Source of the DNA: RCIO01 sp965232405 | Lineage (GTDB): Bacteria > Pseudomonadota > Alphaproteobacteria > Rhizobiales > Rhizobiaceae | Assembly: GCA_965232405.1 (NCBI GenBank) | Contig: OZ246966.1 | Span: 248,001-312,000, forward strand | Length of the DNA: 64,000 nt | Direction: 5' to 3' | In this document: positions 43,736 to 51,943 of the stretch, one piece after another | Layout: each line of letters begins with the position of its first letter | Position numbering within the stretch: the first letter of the stretch is position 1 | Notes under the pieces: model-generated | What the model was told of the DNA's origin: nothing | Seen by the model: the letters and a program-made list of their open reading frames with translations, nothing else | Database searches by the model: none | Made by a program: the position numbers and the translations under genes

Positions 43736-44504
43736 AGAACAAGATGGCTGGCTCGCCGTCGTAGACTGCTCGGATTGGATGGACTTCAAGCAAAAAGTTG
43801 CTTCCACCCTAGTGAATAAGGATAACGTATCCGAGGAAAAGTATCTGTTTCGAGGACAAGGCTGTAGCAGTTGGGGGCTAGTGTCTAGCTTCGATCGAAA
43901 ATTCTCCGAGCATTCTCCGGCAGAGCTTGACGAATTGTATGCAAGACGAATGCGTCTTTTTGAGAAGAATTATGCGATATATGGAAATATCTCGAGAGAT
44001 GCTCGTGCAATACGCTTGCCTGACGTTGATGAGAATTCAGAGCATTCTATTGAAGCGTTGGCTCAACATTATGGCCTGTCAACGCGATTGTTAGACTGGT
44101 CGTATAGTGTTTATGTTGCCAGCTTTTTTGCATTCAGTGGAACTATTCATAGCAAAACTGGAATGGTTTCTATTTGGGCATTGGAGACAGAATCTTTTCG
44201 GTCATTTAGCACAGATCATCTCGAGCACATAAATGATTTCTACGAACAGAATGTGAGGAACCTTTGGCAGATGGGTTCTTTCTCTCGAAATCGAACAACA
44301 ATGCATAACCTGGAAGACCTCTTTCGAGGGAGTTCCAAGTACGCGAAGATCGATGGAGATGATCAACCTAAGCTAGTTCGGTTCGATATTCCCGTCGAGA
44401 GCGAAGCTGTGGCAATCCGAGATTTGTCGATGATGCGAATAAGTAGCATGACAATCTTTCCTGGTATTGAGGGCGTTGTGAGGTGGATTGAGGAAGGGTG
44501 CTAA
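43713..44504 (+). CDS. FRG domain-containing protein
   Basis: A 263-residue protein of the FRG family, named for its Phe-Arg-Gly motif. Here it reads YLFRGQ (44-49), and the second hallmark LAQHYGLSTRLLDWS is at 116-130, followed by VYVASFFAFSG. FRG proteins often sit among defence or toxin genes; their enzymatic activity is not established to my knowledge. Start is GTG 43713 (GTG 43719 is possible), overlapping the ATPase gene by 23 bases in a different frame, so the two are made together. Its AT-rich codon use equals that of the ATPase gene and differs from the flanks, indicating joint transfer. A weak ATGCGC/GCGCAT inverted repeat follows at 44504-44537. Confidence 0.86.
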   Translation: MKVPRYFKEQDGWLAVVDCSDWMDFKQKVASTLVNKDNVSEEKYLFRGQGCSSWGLVSSFDRKFSEHSPAELDELYARRMRLFEKNYAIYGNISRDARAIRLPDVDENSEHSIEALAQHYGLSTRLLDWSYSVYVASFFAFSGTIHSKTGMVSIWALETESFRSFSTDHLEHINDFYEQNVRNLWQMGSFSRNRTTMHNLEDLFRGSSKYAKIDGDDQPKLVRFDIPVESEAVAIRDLSMMRISSMTIFPGIEGVVRWIEEGC

Positions 44505-44992
44505 TGCGCATTTTTTCGACAGTTGTATGAGGCGCATATTGGTCATTCATCCTTAGAGCGCCGAAGTCCGCTTCGTCCCGCATCGCGGTCCCGTGCAGTC
44601 GATTGATCGGCTTCGGAGTTTCTGCCGAATGCGGTCATCAACATTCGTCATTTGTGAGCACACGCCCTAGCGAGAAAGGCGCCGTGAAAGACTGCAAAAG
44701 CAGGTCAAGCATCAATCCGAAGGTTCTGGCGGAACTCCCAAAGATACGTCTGCAACCAGATCACCGAAGCACTGATCCCTTCGCAGCGCCCCTGTCGCGT
44801 GCTCATGCTACCTTAAACCGTGTGGATCGGCCACGACCGCCATTACGTGGACAAATTCGCTCCCAAAAAAATCCATTTCCCCGCCAACCCCTTGTCCCTA
44901 CTCGCTATTCGCTACTCCCTACTCGCTAATCCATCCCCACCCCCCAATCCCTCTCCGACAATAGCCCCCGCCAGCGACAAGGAGCGGCGGCG
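44505..44992. other. right flank of the AT-rich insert
   Basis: No gene is supported in these 488 bases. GC content rises again after about 44510. The segment 44560-44830 has no open frame with a ribosome-binding site or recognisable product. At 44896-44930 there is a 7-bp tandem repeat, listed separately. No integrase, terminal inverted repeat or duplicated target could be found by eye. Confidence 0.45.
44896..44930 (+). repeat. five imperfect copies of a 7-bp tandem repeat
   Basis: The units read CCCTACT, CGCTATT, CGCTACT, CCCTACT and CGCTAAT in unbroken succession, all fitting the pattern C-S-C-T-A-Y/A-T. The tract lies 62 bases before the small hypothetical gene at 44993. Heptamer arrays of this kind occur in intergenic DNA of rhizobia such as Mesorhizobium, from memory. 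Copy number may vary by slippage. Confidence 0.7.
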
Positions 44993-45433
44993 ATGGACTG
45001 GAAACGGGCGATCGAGCAGGAACGGACGGCGCTGATGCGCCTCGTTGCCCTGCTTGGCGCGCTGGCCGGCCTGGCCGAGTGTGCGGCCGCCCGTTCGCCC
45101 GCCATGCGCGGTTTAGTGCTCTGGGTCCTGCGCCGTGCCGAGAGAGCAGCGCGGGATTTCGTCGCCGGCGGCCAGGATGCGCCAATCGCATTGATGCCGC
45201 CGGCGGGCTGCCGCCCGGCGGACGCGCATCGCCTCGCCGCCAGCTTTCGGGCGCTGGCCCGGGAGCTTGCCCAACAGATTGAACGACAAGCGAAGCTGCT
45301 GCTTGCGGCGTGCGGCGGAGGCGGCGCAGAAAAGCGACCGCCGCTGTTCGGCCGGATGGCCGGCGGCGTCGCGATTTCCGTCCTCGCTGCGTTCGCGTGG
45401 CCGCTGCCGCACCCCGCGCCCGACACGTCCTGA
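44993..45433 (+). CDS. small hypothetical protein upstream of lexA
   Basis: A 146-residue protein with an Ala-rich N-terminal helix (LMRLVALLGALAGLAECAAA) that could be a weak membrane segment, a central basic part, and a C-terminal hydrophobic stretch (MAGGVAISVLAAFAWPLP). ATG 44993 has AGGAGCGG eight bases ahead. GC-rich codon use is core-like, unlike the adjacent insert. Similar small proteins between moeA and lexA exist in Rhizobiales as I recall, but no function is known. Very GC-rich DNA here keeps several antisense frames open, so it could be spurious. Confidence 0.5.
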   Translation: MDWKRAIEQERTALMRLVALLGALAGLAECAAARSPAMRGLVLWVLRRAERAARDFVAGGQDAPIALMPPAGCRPADAHRLAASFRALARELAQQIERQAKLLLAACGGGGAEKRPPLFGRMAGGVAISVLAAFAWPLPHPAPDTS

Positions 45434-45745
45434 ACCGCCGGGAAATGCCCCGAATCCTGCACATGCCCCGCTTCCGCAATCCGGCAGCGAACGCCTTTGC
45501 GTGCGCGGAGCGAACTCGCCGTGAGCGCAAACAAACGGCCGCGGGCCGAGCGCGCGCCTGCGCGCCGCCGGGAGTCCGGCGCCCCGCGGAGGGCCGTCGC
45601 GCAGCGACGAATAGCCCGTGAGCGAAAGGACAACCCAATTTTCATCGAAAATTAAACACTTGCGGAACAAGACTGGAACATATAGTGATTGTTCTGGTTT
45701 TGTTTGCCGGCGATTCCCGGCGAAACCGGGTTCAGGGGACTGACA
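45434..45745. other. lexA upstream region
   Basis: No gene is supported in these 312 bases. The left half (45434-45620) is extremely GC-rich with several overlapping small inverted repeats. The right half is AT-richer and holds a 7-bp palindrome AATTTTC-ATC-GAAAATT (45637-45653) and the lexA promoter/operator (listed separately). Confidence 0.5.
45660..45705 (+). promoter_or_regulatory. lexA promoter with LexA box(es)
   Basis: An exact LexA box GAAC-AAGACTG-GAAC lies at 45665-45679. It sits between a TTGCGG (45660-45665) and a TATAGT (45681-45686), that is, between -35 and -10, with a short 15-base spacer. A second, imperfect box GTTC-TGGTTTT-GTTT is at 45691-45705. This is the arrangement expected for autorepression of lexA. 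The lexA start codon is at 45746. Confidence 0.8.
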
Positions 45746-46462
45746 ATGCTGACGCGCAAGCAACACGAGCTTCTGCTTTTCATCCATGAGCGGCTCAAGG
45801 AAACCGGCATCCCGCCCTCCTTCGACGAAATGAAGGAAGCGCTGGATCTGGCCTCCAAATCCGGGATTCACCGCCTGATCACGGCGCTTGAGGAGCGCGG
45901 TTTCATCCGCCGTCTGCCAAACCGGGCCCGCGCGCTGGAAGTGCTGCGCATGCCCGATTCCATCGCGCCGGGGCTCAATGCGGCGCGTCGCTTTTCGCCG
46001 GGCATCATCGAGGGAGGCCTCGGCAAGGCCCCGCCCCAGCCATCGCGCGTTCCGACCGCCAGCAATGATGACGTGGAAACGTCGATCTCGGTTCCCGTCA
46101 TGGGCCGCATCGCGGCCGGCGTGCCGATCGAGGCGATCCAGCATCAGACCCATTCGATTGCCGTGCCGCCGGACATGCTGTCGGGCGGCGAGCACTACGC
46201 GCTCGAGGTCAAGGGCGATTCCATGATCGATGCGGGTATCTTCGACGGCGACACTGTCGTCATCCGCAACGCCCAGACCGCCAACCCCGGCGACATTGTC
46301 GTCGCGCTGGTGGATGACGAGGAGGCAACGCTCAAGCGCTTCCGCCGCAAGGGCGCCTCGATCGCGCTTGAAGCCGCCAATCCCGCCTATGAGACGCGCA
46401 TTTTCGGCCCCGACCAGGTCAAGGTTCAGGGCCGCCTTGTCGGGCTGATCAGGCGTTACTGA
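45746..46462 (+). CDS. lexA: SOS response repressor LexA
   Basis: Repressor of the DNA-damage response that cleaves itself when RecA is activated. The 238-residue protein has the N-terminal winged helix MLTRKQHELLLFIHERLKE and SFDEMKEALDLASKSGIHRL. The Ala-Gly cleavage site is in GRIAAGVPIEA, the catalytic Ser is in KGDSMIDAGIFDGD, and the Lys is in EATLKRFRRK. An insert of about 30 residues between the domains is usual for alphaproteobacterial LexA. ATG 45746 follows AGGGGAC. Its own promoter contains LexA boxes (45665-45705). Confidence 0.97.
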   Translation: MLTRKQHELLLFIHERLKETGIPPSFDEMKEALDLASKSGIHRLITALEERGFIRRLPNRARALEVLRMPDSIAPGLNAARRFSPGIIEGGLGKAPPQPSRVPTASNDDVETSISVPVMGRIAAGVPIEAIQHQTHSIAVPPDMLSGGEHYALEVKGDSMIDAGIFDGDTVVIRNAQTANPGDIVVALVDDEEATLKRFRRKGASIALEAANPAYETRIFGPDQVKVQGRLVGLIRRY

Positions 46463-46473
46463 TCGTCGCTGGA

Positions 46474-46568
46474 GCAATTCCAGGAAATGTGGGCACCGGT
46501 TTTCCGTCCGGAATTGCGGCAATACTAACAATCGGAGTGATTCTGCGAAAAGCGAATTCACTCTGATT
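46474..46568. repeat. two-hairpin Rhizobiales-type intergenic repeat
   Basis: The first stem pairs GCAATTCC (46474-46481) with GGAATTGC (46510-46517), with AGGAAA/TTTTCC further inside. The second pairs AATCGGAGTGATTC (46530-46543) with GAATTCACTCTGATT (46554-46568), with one mismatch and one bulge. From memory, the pattern of AGCAATTCCAGGAAA, then CCGGTTTTCCGTCCGGAATTGC in two parts, is that of a repeat scattered through Mesorhizobium/Agrobacterium-type genomes. The right end overlaps the comEC stop codon (46558-46560) and its last codons. It lies between convergent lexA and comEC and could terminate both. Confidence 0.7.
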
Positions 46569-48888
46569 GCCGCCGGTAAGGCGGCAGCCCCCTCGCCTCG
46601 CGCGACCAGCGGCGATGATCGTGCCACGGCCGTAATGTCTCACCGATAGCGTAGCTGACCTCGGCGCCTTCCGGTTTGAACCTGATCGCCGCACTGCCTC
46701 GCCAGGCGAGATCCCGTTTTGTAATCACCATTACCGGCCGAGCCGGGCAGAGGTTTTGTGCTGTCGCATCATCGATAATGACAAGTGTCGCCTGCGCGCA
46801 GGCCGGTTCTGCTGCCCCGGCGTCTTCGGCGAAGGCGACGACCGCTCCGCTCGCGTGACGCGCCAGACAAAGTCCGTCGCCACAGTGGAACGGCGTTTCG
46901 CCCGGCGGCCCAGGATCAAACGCACCGTCCACCGGTTTCACCAGCCCCTTGCCAATCAGTGCGGCTTCCCAGATGCCCAGCGTGAATGCTGACGGCCGCG
47001 CGCGATTGACGGCGAGACGGCCATCGTCAAGACGCATGGCGACCTGCCGCGCATCTTCCGAGACCATCACATCGGGCTGCTCGCGCATTGCAATGATCGC
47101 CATCCCGACCGCCAGAAGCGGCAGGGCTGCTACCCTGAGCCACGTCGTCAGGATCGTGGCAAACATCAGTGCAAGCGAGAGCATAGCAACTGCAACGGGC
47201 GGGATCGCACCCACCTTGTCGATTGGCGACCGTTCGGCCAACCCCTGCGCGACCGAAATCACCAATGCCAGCGCCTTGCCCATCCCGGCGAAGAAGATGC
47301 CGTCGAGGCCGAAGGGCATGGTGAGCACGCCCGCGACCGCAAGCGGCATCACGGCTACGGTGACGATGGGCATTGCCGCCAGATTGGCGATCAGCCCCAG
47401 CGGTGCGATGCGCTGGAAGTGCCAGACGGCGAAGAGTCCCGTCGCCAGCCCCGCTATCAGTGACGTTGTCGCAAGCCCGATGAAGAACAGCCCGACGAGC
47501 CGCAATCCGGTTCCGAACATCGAGCGCTGAGGCATCGATCCGCTCGCCGGCCGGCGCATGCGTCGCTCCGAATACCAGCCATAGGCGCCGATCAGCGCCG
47601 CCGTCGCGGCAAATGACATCTGGAAGCTCGGGCCCATCACCTCGTGCGGCGCAATGATCATGATGATCAGCGCTGCGACCGCCAGGTTACGCATGGTGAG
47701 TGCGGCACGGTCAAACAGCACGGCAATCAGCATGACCGCGAACATGATGAAGGCGCGCTGCGCTGCCACCGCGGCACCCGACAGGACGAGATAAAGCGCC
47801 AGCGCGACCAGCCCGCCAGCCGCCGCATATTTCTTGACTGGATGGCGCGAAGAAAAGCCCGGAAACAGAGCAAAGACCATCCGCATCGCACCGATGACCG
47901 TGCCCGCGACAAGAGCCATGTGCAGACCGGAAATCGCCAGGAAATGCGCGAGCCCTGTCCGTCGCAGCGCTTCGGTCACCTCTTCGGGTATTCCGCCGCG
48001 CACACCGGCCACAAGTGCCGCCGCCACCTCGCCTTCGGGCCCGCCAATGCGTCCGCGCACATGCGCCGCCAGAGCCAGCCGCTGGCGCTCGACCCAGGCC
48101 CGGATCTGCGTTCCAACCGGCGGCGCTCGCTCTATTTCCGTCTCGAACGGGCCGGCGAGAAAGAAACCGTTTGCACCGATTCCGTCGAAATAGCTCTCGA
48201 ATGCAAAATCGTAGCCGTGAGGCCGAGCCGGGCCGCTGGCCGGCAGCAGTCGCACGACACCGGCCACCCCGTCGCCCGGCTCCAGACCTGCAGGAACCTC
48301 GCGGGTTGTAGCTCTGAAGCGCTCCGGCGCATGTCGAAGCGTTGGCCGCTCGGTGGCGATCAGGTCGATCGTCAATCGTTGTCGGCCATTGGCCCGATCT
48401 TCAATTGCCACCACGCGCCCGGTAGCGCGCGTTGAGATGGCCGAACCCATCATCTGTGTGGAGTGCCGCCAGCTTTCCAGCGCACCGGCGAGCGCGCCCA
48501 GCATCATCAGCAGCAAAGCCAGTGCCACCGCCCTCGGGAGCTGCGACCCGCGCAAACCGACGGCCGACATGGAAGCGAGAGCGGCAAGCGCAAACAGCGC
48601 CACCGGTTGCGGTTCCTGCGGCAGACAGAAATAGGTCACCGCGCCGGCGGCCATCAAAACCGGCGCAAACGCGAAACCGGTTCCGTGCTCGCGTTCGGCT
48701 TCCAACGCCGTGGTGACGCGATCGGAGACAACAGCAAGGCTGGACATACCGCGCCACCACGCGCGGCCATGTCCGCGTTCGGCGGGCATGCCTGTTGCCG
48801 CTGGAACTGGAAGTGAGGGCGCTTCAGCGGGTTCGCCGGTGAAAATCAGGCGTTCGTCGCTGGCGAGCGCAATCCGTTCGGCCTCCAT
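46558..48888 (-). CDS. comEC: ComEC/Rec2 family competence/DNA-uptake membrane protein
   Basis: Polytopic inner-membrane protein that in competent bacteria carries single-stranded DNA inward, 776 residues. An N-terminal region with several membrane segments holds the DUF4131-type domain (about 60-230). The Competence domain follows, with ISGLHMALVAGTVIG and PHEVMGPSFQMSFAATAAL. The C-terminal part (about 590-776) lacks clear metallo-beta-lactamase zinc motifs and is short, as in many alphaproteobacterial copies. ATG 48888. The last three residues and stop codon derive from an intergenic repeat. Role in an organism not known to be competent is uncertain. Confidence 0.92.
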   Translation of the reverse strand: MEAERIALASDERLIFTGEPAEAPSLPVPAATGMPAERGHGRAWWRGMSSLAVVSDRVTTALEAEREHGTGFAFAPVLMAAGAVTYFCLPQEPQPVALFALAALASMSAVGLRGSQLPRAVALALLLMMLGALAGALESWRHSTQMMGSAISTRATGRVVAIEDRANGRQRLTIDLIATERPTLRHAPERFRATTREVPAGLEPGDGVAGVVRLLPASGPARPHGYDFAFESYFDGIGANGFFLAGPFETEIERAPPVGTQIRAWVERQRLALAAHVRGRIGGPEGEVAAALVAGVRGGIPEEVTEALRRTGLAHFLAISGLHMALVAGTVIGAMRMVFALFPGFSSRHPVKKYAAAGGLVALALYLVLSGAAVAAQRAFIMFAVMLIAVLFDRAALTMRNLAVAALIIMIIAPHEVMGPSFQMSFAATAALIGAYGWYSERRMRRPASGSMPQRSMFGTGLRLVGLFFIGLATTSLIAGLATGLFAVWHFQRIAPLGLIANLAAMPIVTVAVMPLAVAGVLTMPFGLDGIFFAGMGKALALVISVAQGLAERSPIDKVGAIPPVAVAMLSLALMFATILTTWLRVAALPLLAVGMAIIAMREQPDVMVSEDARQVAMRLDDGRLAVNRARPSAFTLGIWEAALIGKGLVKPVDGAFDPGPPGETPFHCGDGLCLARHASGAVVAFAEDAGAAEPACAQATLVIIDDATAQNLCPARPVMVITKRDLAWRGSAAIRFKPEGAEVSYAIGETLRPWHDHRRWSREARGLPPYRRQSE

Positions 48889-48999
48889 TCAGCCGTTCCG
48901 TCCGTCAACGCTTGCGCCCCAATGACCCTATGCTACATGAACGCGCTCGAAACGCCACACGCGGCCCTAGCCTCGCTGGCGCCAATCAGGAATTCCGAC

Positions 49000-50421
49000 A
49001 TGCCCGACACCGTCGTCACGCGCTTTGCGCCTTCGCCAACCGGCTATCTGCACATCGGCGGCGCCCGTACCGCGCTGTTCAACTGGCTTTATGCACGCCA
49101 CACCGGCGGCAAGATGCTGTTGCGCATTGAGGACACCGACCGCGAACGCTCCACCGACGCTGCGACGGCGGCAATCCTCGACGGTCTCAACTGGCTGGGG
49201 CTCGGTTGGGATGAAGAACCCGTTTCACAATATGCGCGCGCGGACCGCCATCGGGCGGTGGCGGACGAGCTTCTTGCCAAGGGGCAGGCCTACCATTGCT
49301 ACGCCAGCCAGGAAGAACTGACTGAAATGCGCGAAAGGGCGCGCGCGGAAGGGCGCCCTCCCCGTTATGACGGCCGCTGGCGCGACCGCGATCCCTCCGA
49401 GGCGCCTCAAGGCGTCAAGCCTGTCGTGCGTATCAAGGCCCCGCAGGAAGGCGAGACAATTGTCCGAGACAAGGTCCAGGGCGACGTGCGCTTTCCGAAC
49501 AAGGATCTCGACGATTTCATCATTCTGCGCTCTGACGGAGGCCCGACCTATATGCTTGCCGTGGTCGTCGACGATCACGACATGGGCGTCACCCACATCA
49601 TTCGCGGCGACGATCACCTGACAAACGCCGCCCGCCAGCAGATCATTTATGAAGGCATGGGCTGGGACGTCCCGGTCATGGCGCATGTGCCGCTGATTCA
49701 CGGTCCGGACGGCGCAAAGCTGTCGAAGCGTCACGGTGCGCTGGGCGTGGAGGCCTATCGCGCCATGGGCTACCTGCCGCACGCTTTGTGCAACTATCTC
49801 GCCCGCCTTGGCTGGAGCCACGGCGACGACGAGGTGATGTCGGTCGAAGATATGATCAATTGGTTCGAGACCGAAGACATCAACAAGGGCGCCGCACGGT
49901 TCGACTTCAAGAAGCTTGAGGCGCTGAACGGCATCCATATGCGCAATATGGACGATGAACCGCTGATGGACGCACTCATTGACACATTGCCCTATCTGGA
50001 AAATCCCGGGCCGATTGCCGATCGCCTGACTGATGAGAAGAAGAAGAAGCTTCTTGCGGCCATGCCGGGACTGAAAGAGCGCGCGAAGACATTGGTTGAA
50101 CTCGCTGATAGCGCAACATTTTTGTTTACGGAGCGCCCGCTTGCACTCGACGAAAAGGCTGCGTCCATCCTCGACGCGGATGCGCGCGCGCTCCTTGGCG
50201 AATTGCTGCCAAAATTTGAGGCCGCAGCCGACTGGAAGGCCGAGACCCTGGAGGGAATCGTCCGCGATTACGCCGAAAAGGCAGAACTGAAACTCGGCAA
50301 GATCGCGCAACCATTGCGGGCGGCCCTCACCGGCCGCGCAACGTCGCCGGGCGTTTTTGACGTGCTGGCAGTGCTTGGAAAAGACGAAAGTATTGGCCGC
50401 ATTGGCGACCAAATCGATTAA
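49000..50421 (+). CDS. gltX: glutamate--tRNA ligase
   Basis: Charges tRNA-Glu (and probably tRNA-Gln, since many alphaproteobacteria use GatCAB). The 473-residue protein has the class I HIGH motif in RFAPSPTGYLHIGGARTALF and the KMSKS-type motif in DGAKLSKRHGALG. ATG 49000 has AGGA nine bases ahead and gives the normal family start; the frame is open to 48922 without similarity. It is divergent from comEC and followed by gltA. Confidence 0.96.
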   Translation: MPDTVVTRFAPSPTGYLHIGGARTALFNWLYARHTGGKMLLRIEDTDRERSTDAATAAILDGLNWLGLGWDEEPVSQYARADRHRAVADELLAKGQAYHCYASQEELTEMRERARAEGRPPRYDGRWRDRDPSEAPQGVKPVVRIKAPQEGETIVRDKVQGDVRFPNKDLDDFIILRSDGGPTYMLAVVVDDHDMGVTHIIRGDDHLTNAARQQIIYEGMGWDVPVMAHVPLIHGPDGAKLSKRHGALGVEAYRAMGYLPHALCNYLARLGWSHGDDEVMSVEDMINWFETEDINKGAARFDFKKLEALNGIHMRNMDDEPLMDALIDTLPYLENPGPIADRLTDEKKKKLLAAMPGLKERAKTLVELADSATFLFTERPLALDEKAASILDADARALLGELLPKFEAAADWKAETLEGIVRDYAEKAELKLGKIAQPLRAALTGRATSPGVFDVLAVLGKDESIGRIGDQID

Positions 50422-50586
50422 GTTCCCTGGCCGCCGCGCCAAACTTGTATCGACGTTTTCGCAATGCAACATAGCCATTGGGCCAGCTTGGCAGCAACGC
50501 CCAAATGCGGTAGCTAAGGCGCGCTCGCGACCTCCATCAGAGGTCCCCGCGCTTTTCCGGGAAATGTCGAGATTGAGAGGTGGACC

Positions 50587-51876
50587 ATGACGGGTACGAC
50601 GGCATCGCTGGTTTTTGACAACAAGAAAACCGAATTGGACGTCCGTTCAGGAACCGTCGGGCCGGATGTCGTGGACATCGGCGCCCTCTACAAGAACACC
50701 GGCATGTTCACCTACGACCCGGGTTTCACGTCGACGGCGAGCTGCGAGTCCGGCATTACATATATCGACGGCGACCAGGGTGTGCTGCTGCATCGTGGCT
50801 ACCCGATCGACCAGCTCGCCGAGCATGGCGATTTCCTCGAGGTCTGTTACCTCCTGCTTTATGGCGATCTGCCGACAAAGACCCAGAAAGAGGACTTCGA
50901 CTATCGCGTCACGCGGCACACGATGGTGCATGAGCAGATGTCGCGCTTCTTCACCGGCTTCCGCCGCGACGCACACCCGATGGCCGTGATGTGCGGCGTG
51001 GTTGGCGCGCTTTCGGCTTTCTATCACGACTCAACGGACATCTCGGACCCGCACCAGCGTATGGTGGCGTCGATCCGCCTGATCGCGAAGATGCCGACGA
51101 TTGCCGCGATGGCCTACAAATATCACATTGGCCAGCCCTTCGTTTATCCGCGCAACGAGCTCGGCTACGCCGGCAATTTCCTGCATATGTGTTTTGCGGT
51201 TCCGTGCGAGGAATACAGCGTCAACCCGGTGCTTGCCCGGGCAATGGAACGCATCTTCATCCTTCATGCCGATCACGAACAGAATGCTTCGACCTCGACT
51301 GTCCGGCTTGCCGGTTCGTCGGGCGCCAACCCGTTTGCCTGCATCGCGGCCGGCATCGCCTGCCTTTGGGGTCCGGCTCATGGCGGCGCCAACGAGGCGG
51401 CGCTCAACATGCTGGCAGAAATCGGCTCGGTAGACCGCATTCCCGAGTTCATCGACCGCGCCAAGGATCGTGACGATCCGTTCCGGCTGATGGGCTTTGG
51501 CCACCGCGTCTACAAGAACTACGATCCGCGCGCCAAGATCATGCAGAAGACCACGCATGAGGTTCTGGGCGAGCTCGGCATCAAGGACGACCCGCTTCTG
51601 GACGTCGCGATGGAGCTCGAAAAAATCGCGCTGACCGACGAGTACTTCATCGAGAAGAAGCTCTATCCGAACATCGACTTCTATTCCGGCATCACGCTCA
51701 AGGCGCTCGGTTTCCCAACCACCATGTTCACGGTGCTTTTTGCCGTCGCCCGCACGGTCGGATGGGTGGCGCAGTGGAAAGAGATGATCGAGGACCCGCA
51801 CCAGAAGATCGGTCGGCCGCGCCAGCTCTACACGGGCGAGACGGAACGCGACTACGTGCCGATTGCCCGGCGCTAG
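50587..51876 (+). CDS. gltA: citrate synthase
   Basis: Condenses acetyl-CoA and oxaloacetate, the entry step of the TCA cycle. The 429-residue type II enzyme has the catalytic His in GPAHGGANEAAL, GFGHRVYKNYDPRAK, and the C-terminal Asp in PNIDFYSGITLKALGF. ATG 50587 follows GAGAGG. The upstream 165 bases carry only a small GACCTC/GAGGTC hairpin. lpxA ends 67 bases downstream on the opposite strand. Confidence 0.97.
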   Translation: MTGTTASLVFDNKKTELDVRSGTVGPDVVDIGALYKNTGMFTYDPGFTSTASCESGITYIDGDQGVLLHRGYPIDQLAEHGDFLEVCYLLLYGDLPTKTQKEDFDYRVTRHTMVHEQMSRFFTGFRRDAHPMAVMCGVVGALSAFYHDSTDISDPHQRMVASIRLIAKMPTIAAMAYKYHIGQPFVYPRNELGYAGNFLHMCFAVPCEEYSVNPVLARAMERIFILHADHEQNASTSTVRLAGSSGANPFACIAAGIACLWGPAHGGANEAALNMLAEIGSVDRIPEFIDRAKDRDDPFRLMGFGHRVYKNYDPRAKIMQKTTHEVLGELGIKDDPLLDVAMELEKIALTDEYFIEKKLYPNIDFYSGITLKALGFPTTMFTVLFAVARTVGWVAQWKEMIEDPHQKIGRPRQLYTGETERDYVPIARR

Positions 51877-51915
51877 ATTGTTCCAGCAAAGGTAGAGACA
51901 GGTTTACGGTTTCGA

Positions 51916-51937
51916 GCAGGCGCCCTTGTGCGCCTGC
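51916..51937. terminator. bidirectional terminator-like hairpin between gltA and lpxA
   Basis: GCAGGCGC (51916-51923) and GCGCCTGC (51930-51937) form an 8-bp perfect stem around CCTTGT, midway between the convergent stop codons of gltA and lpxA. No T-run follows on either strand, so it may depend on Rho or be inefficient. Confidence 0.45.
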
Positions 51938-51943
51938 GACCGG

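Noticed and set aside
44896..44930. CRISPR-like array
   Set aside because: Units are 7 bp with no spacers, so it is a simple tandem repeat; no cas genes are present.
44919..45645. Two leftward open frames of 239 codons each
   Set aside because: They lie in extremely GC-rich DNA where stop codons are rare on all frames, have Arg/Ala-rich low-complexity products, and overlap the better-supported rightward frame at 44993.
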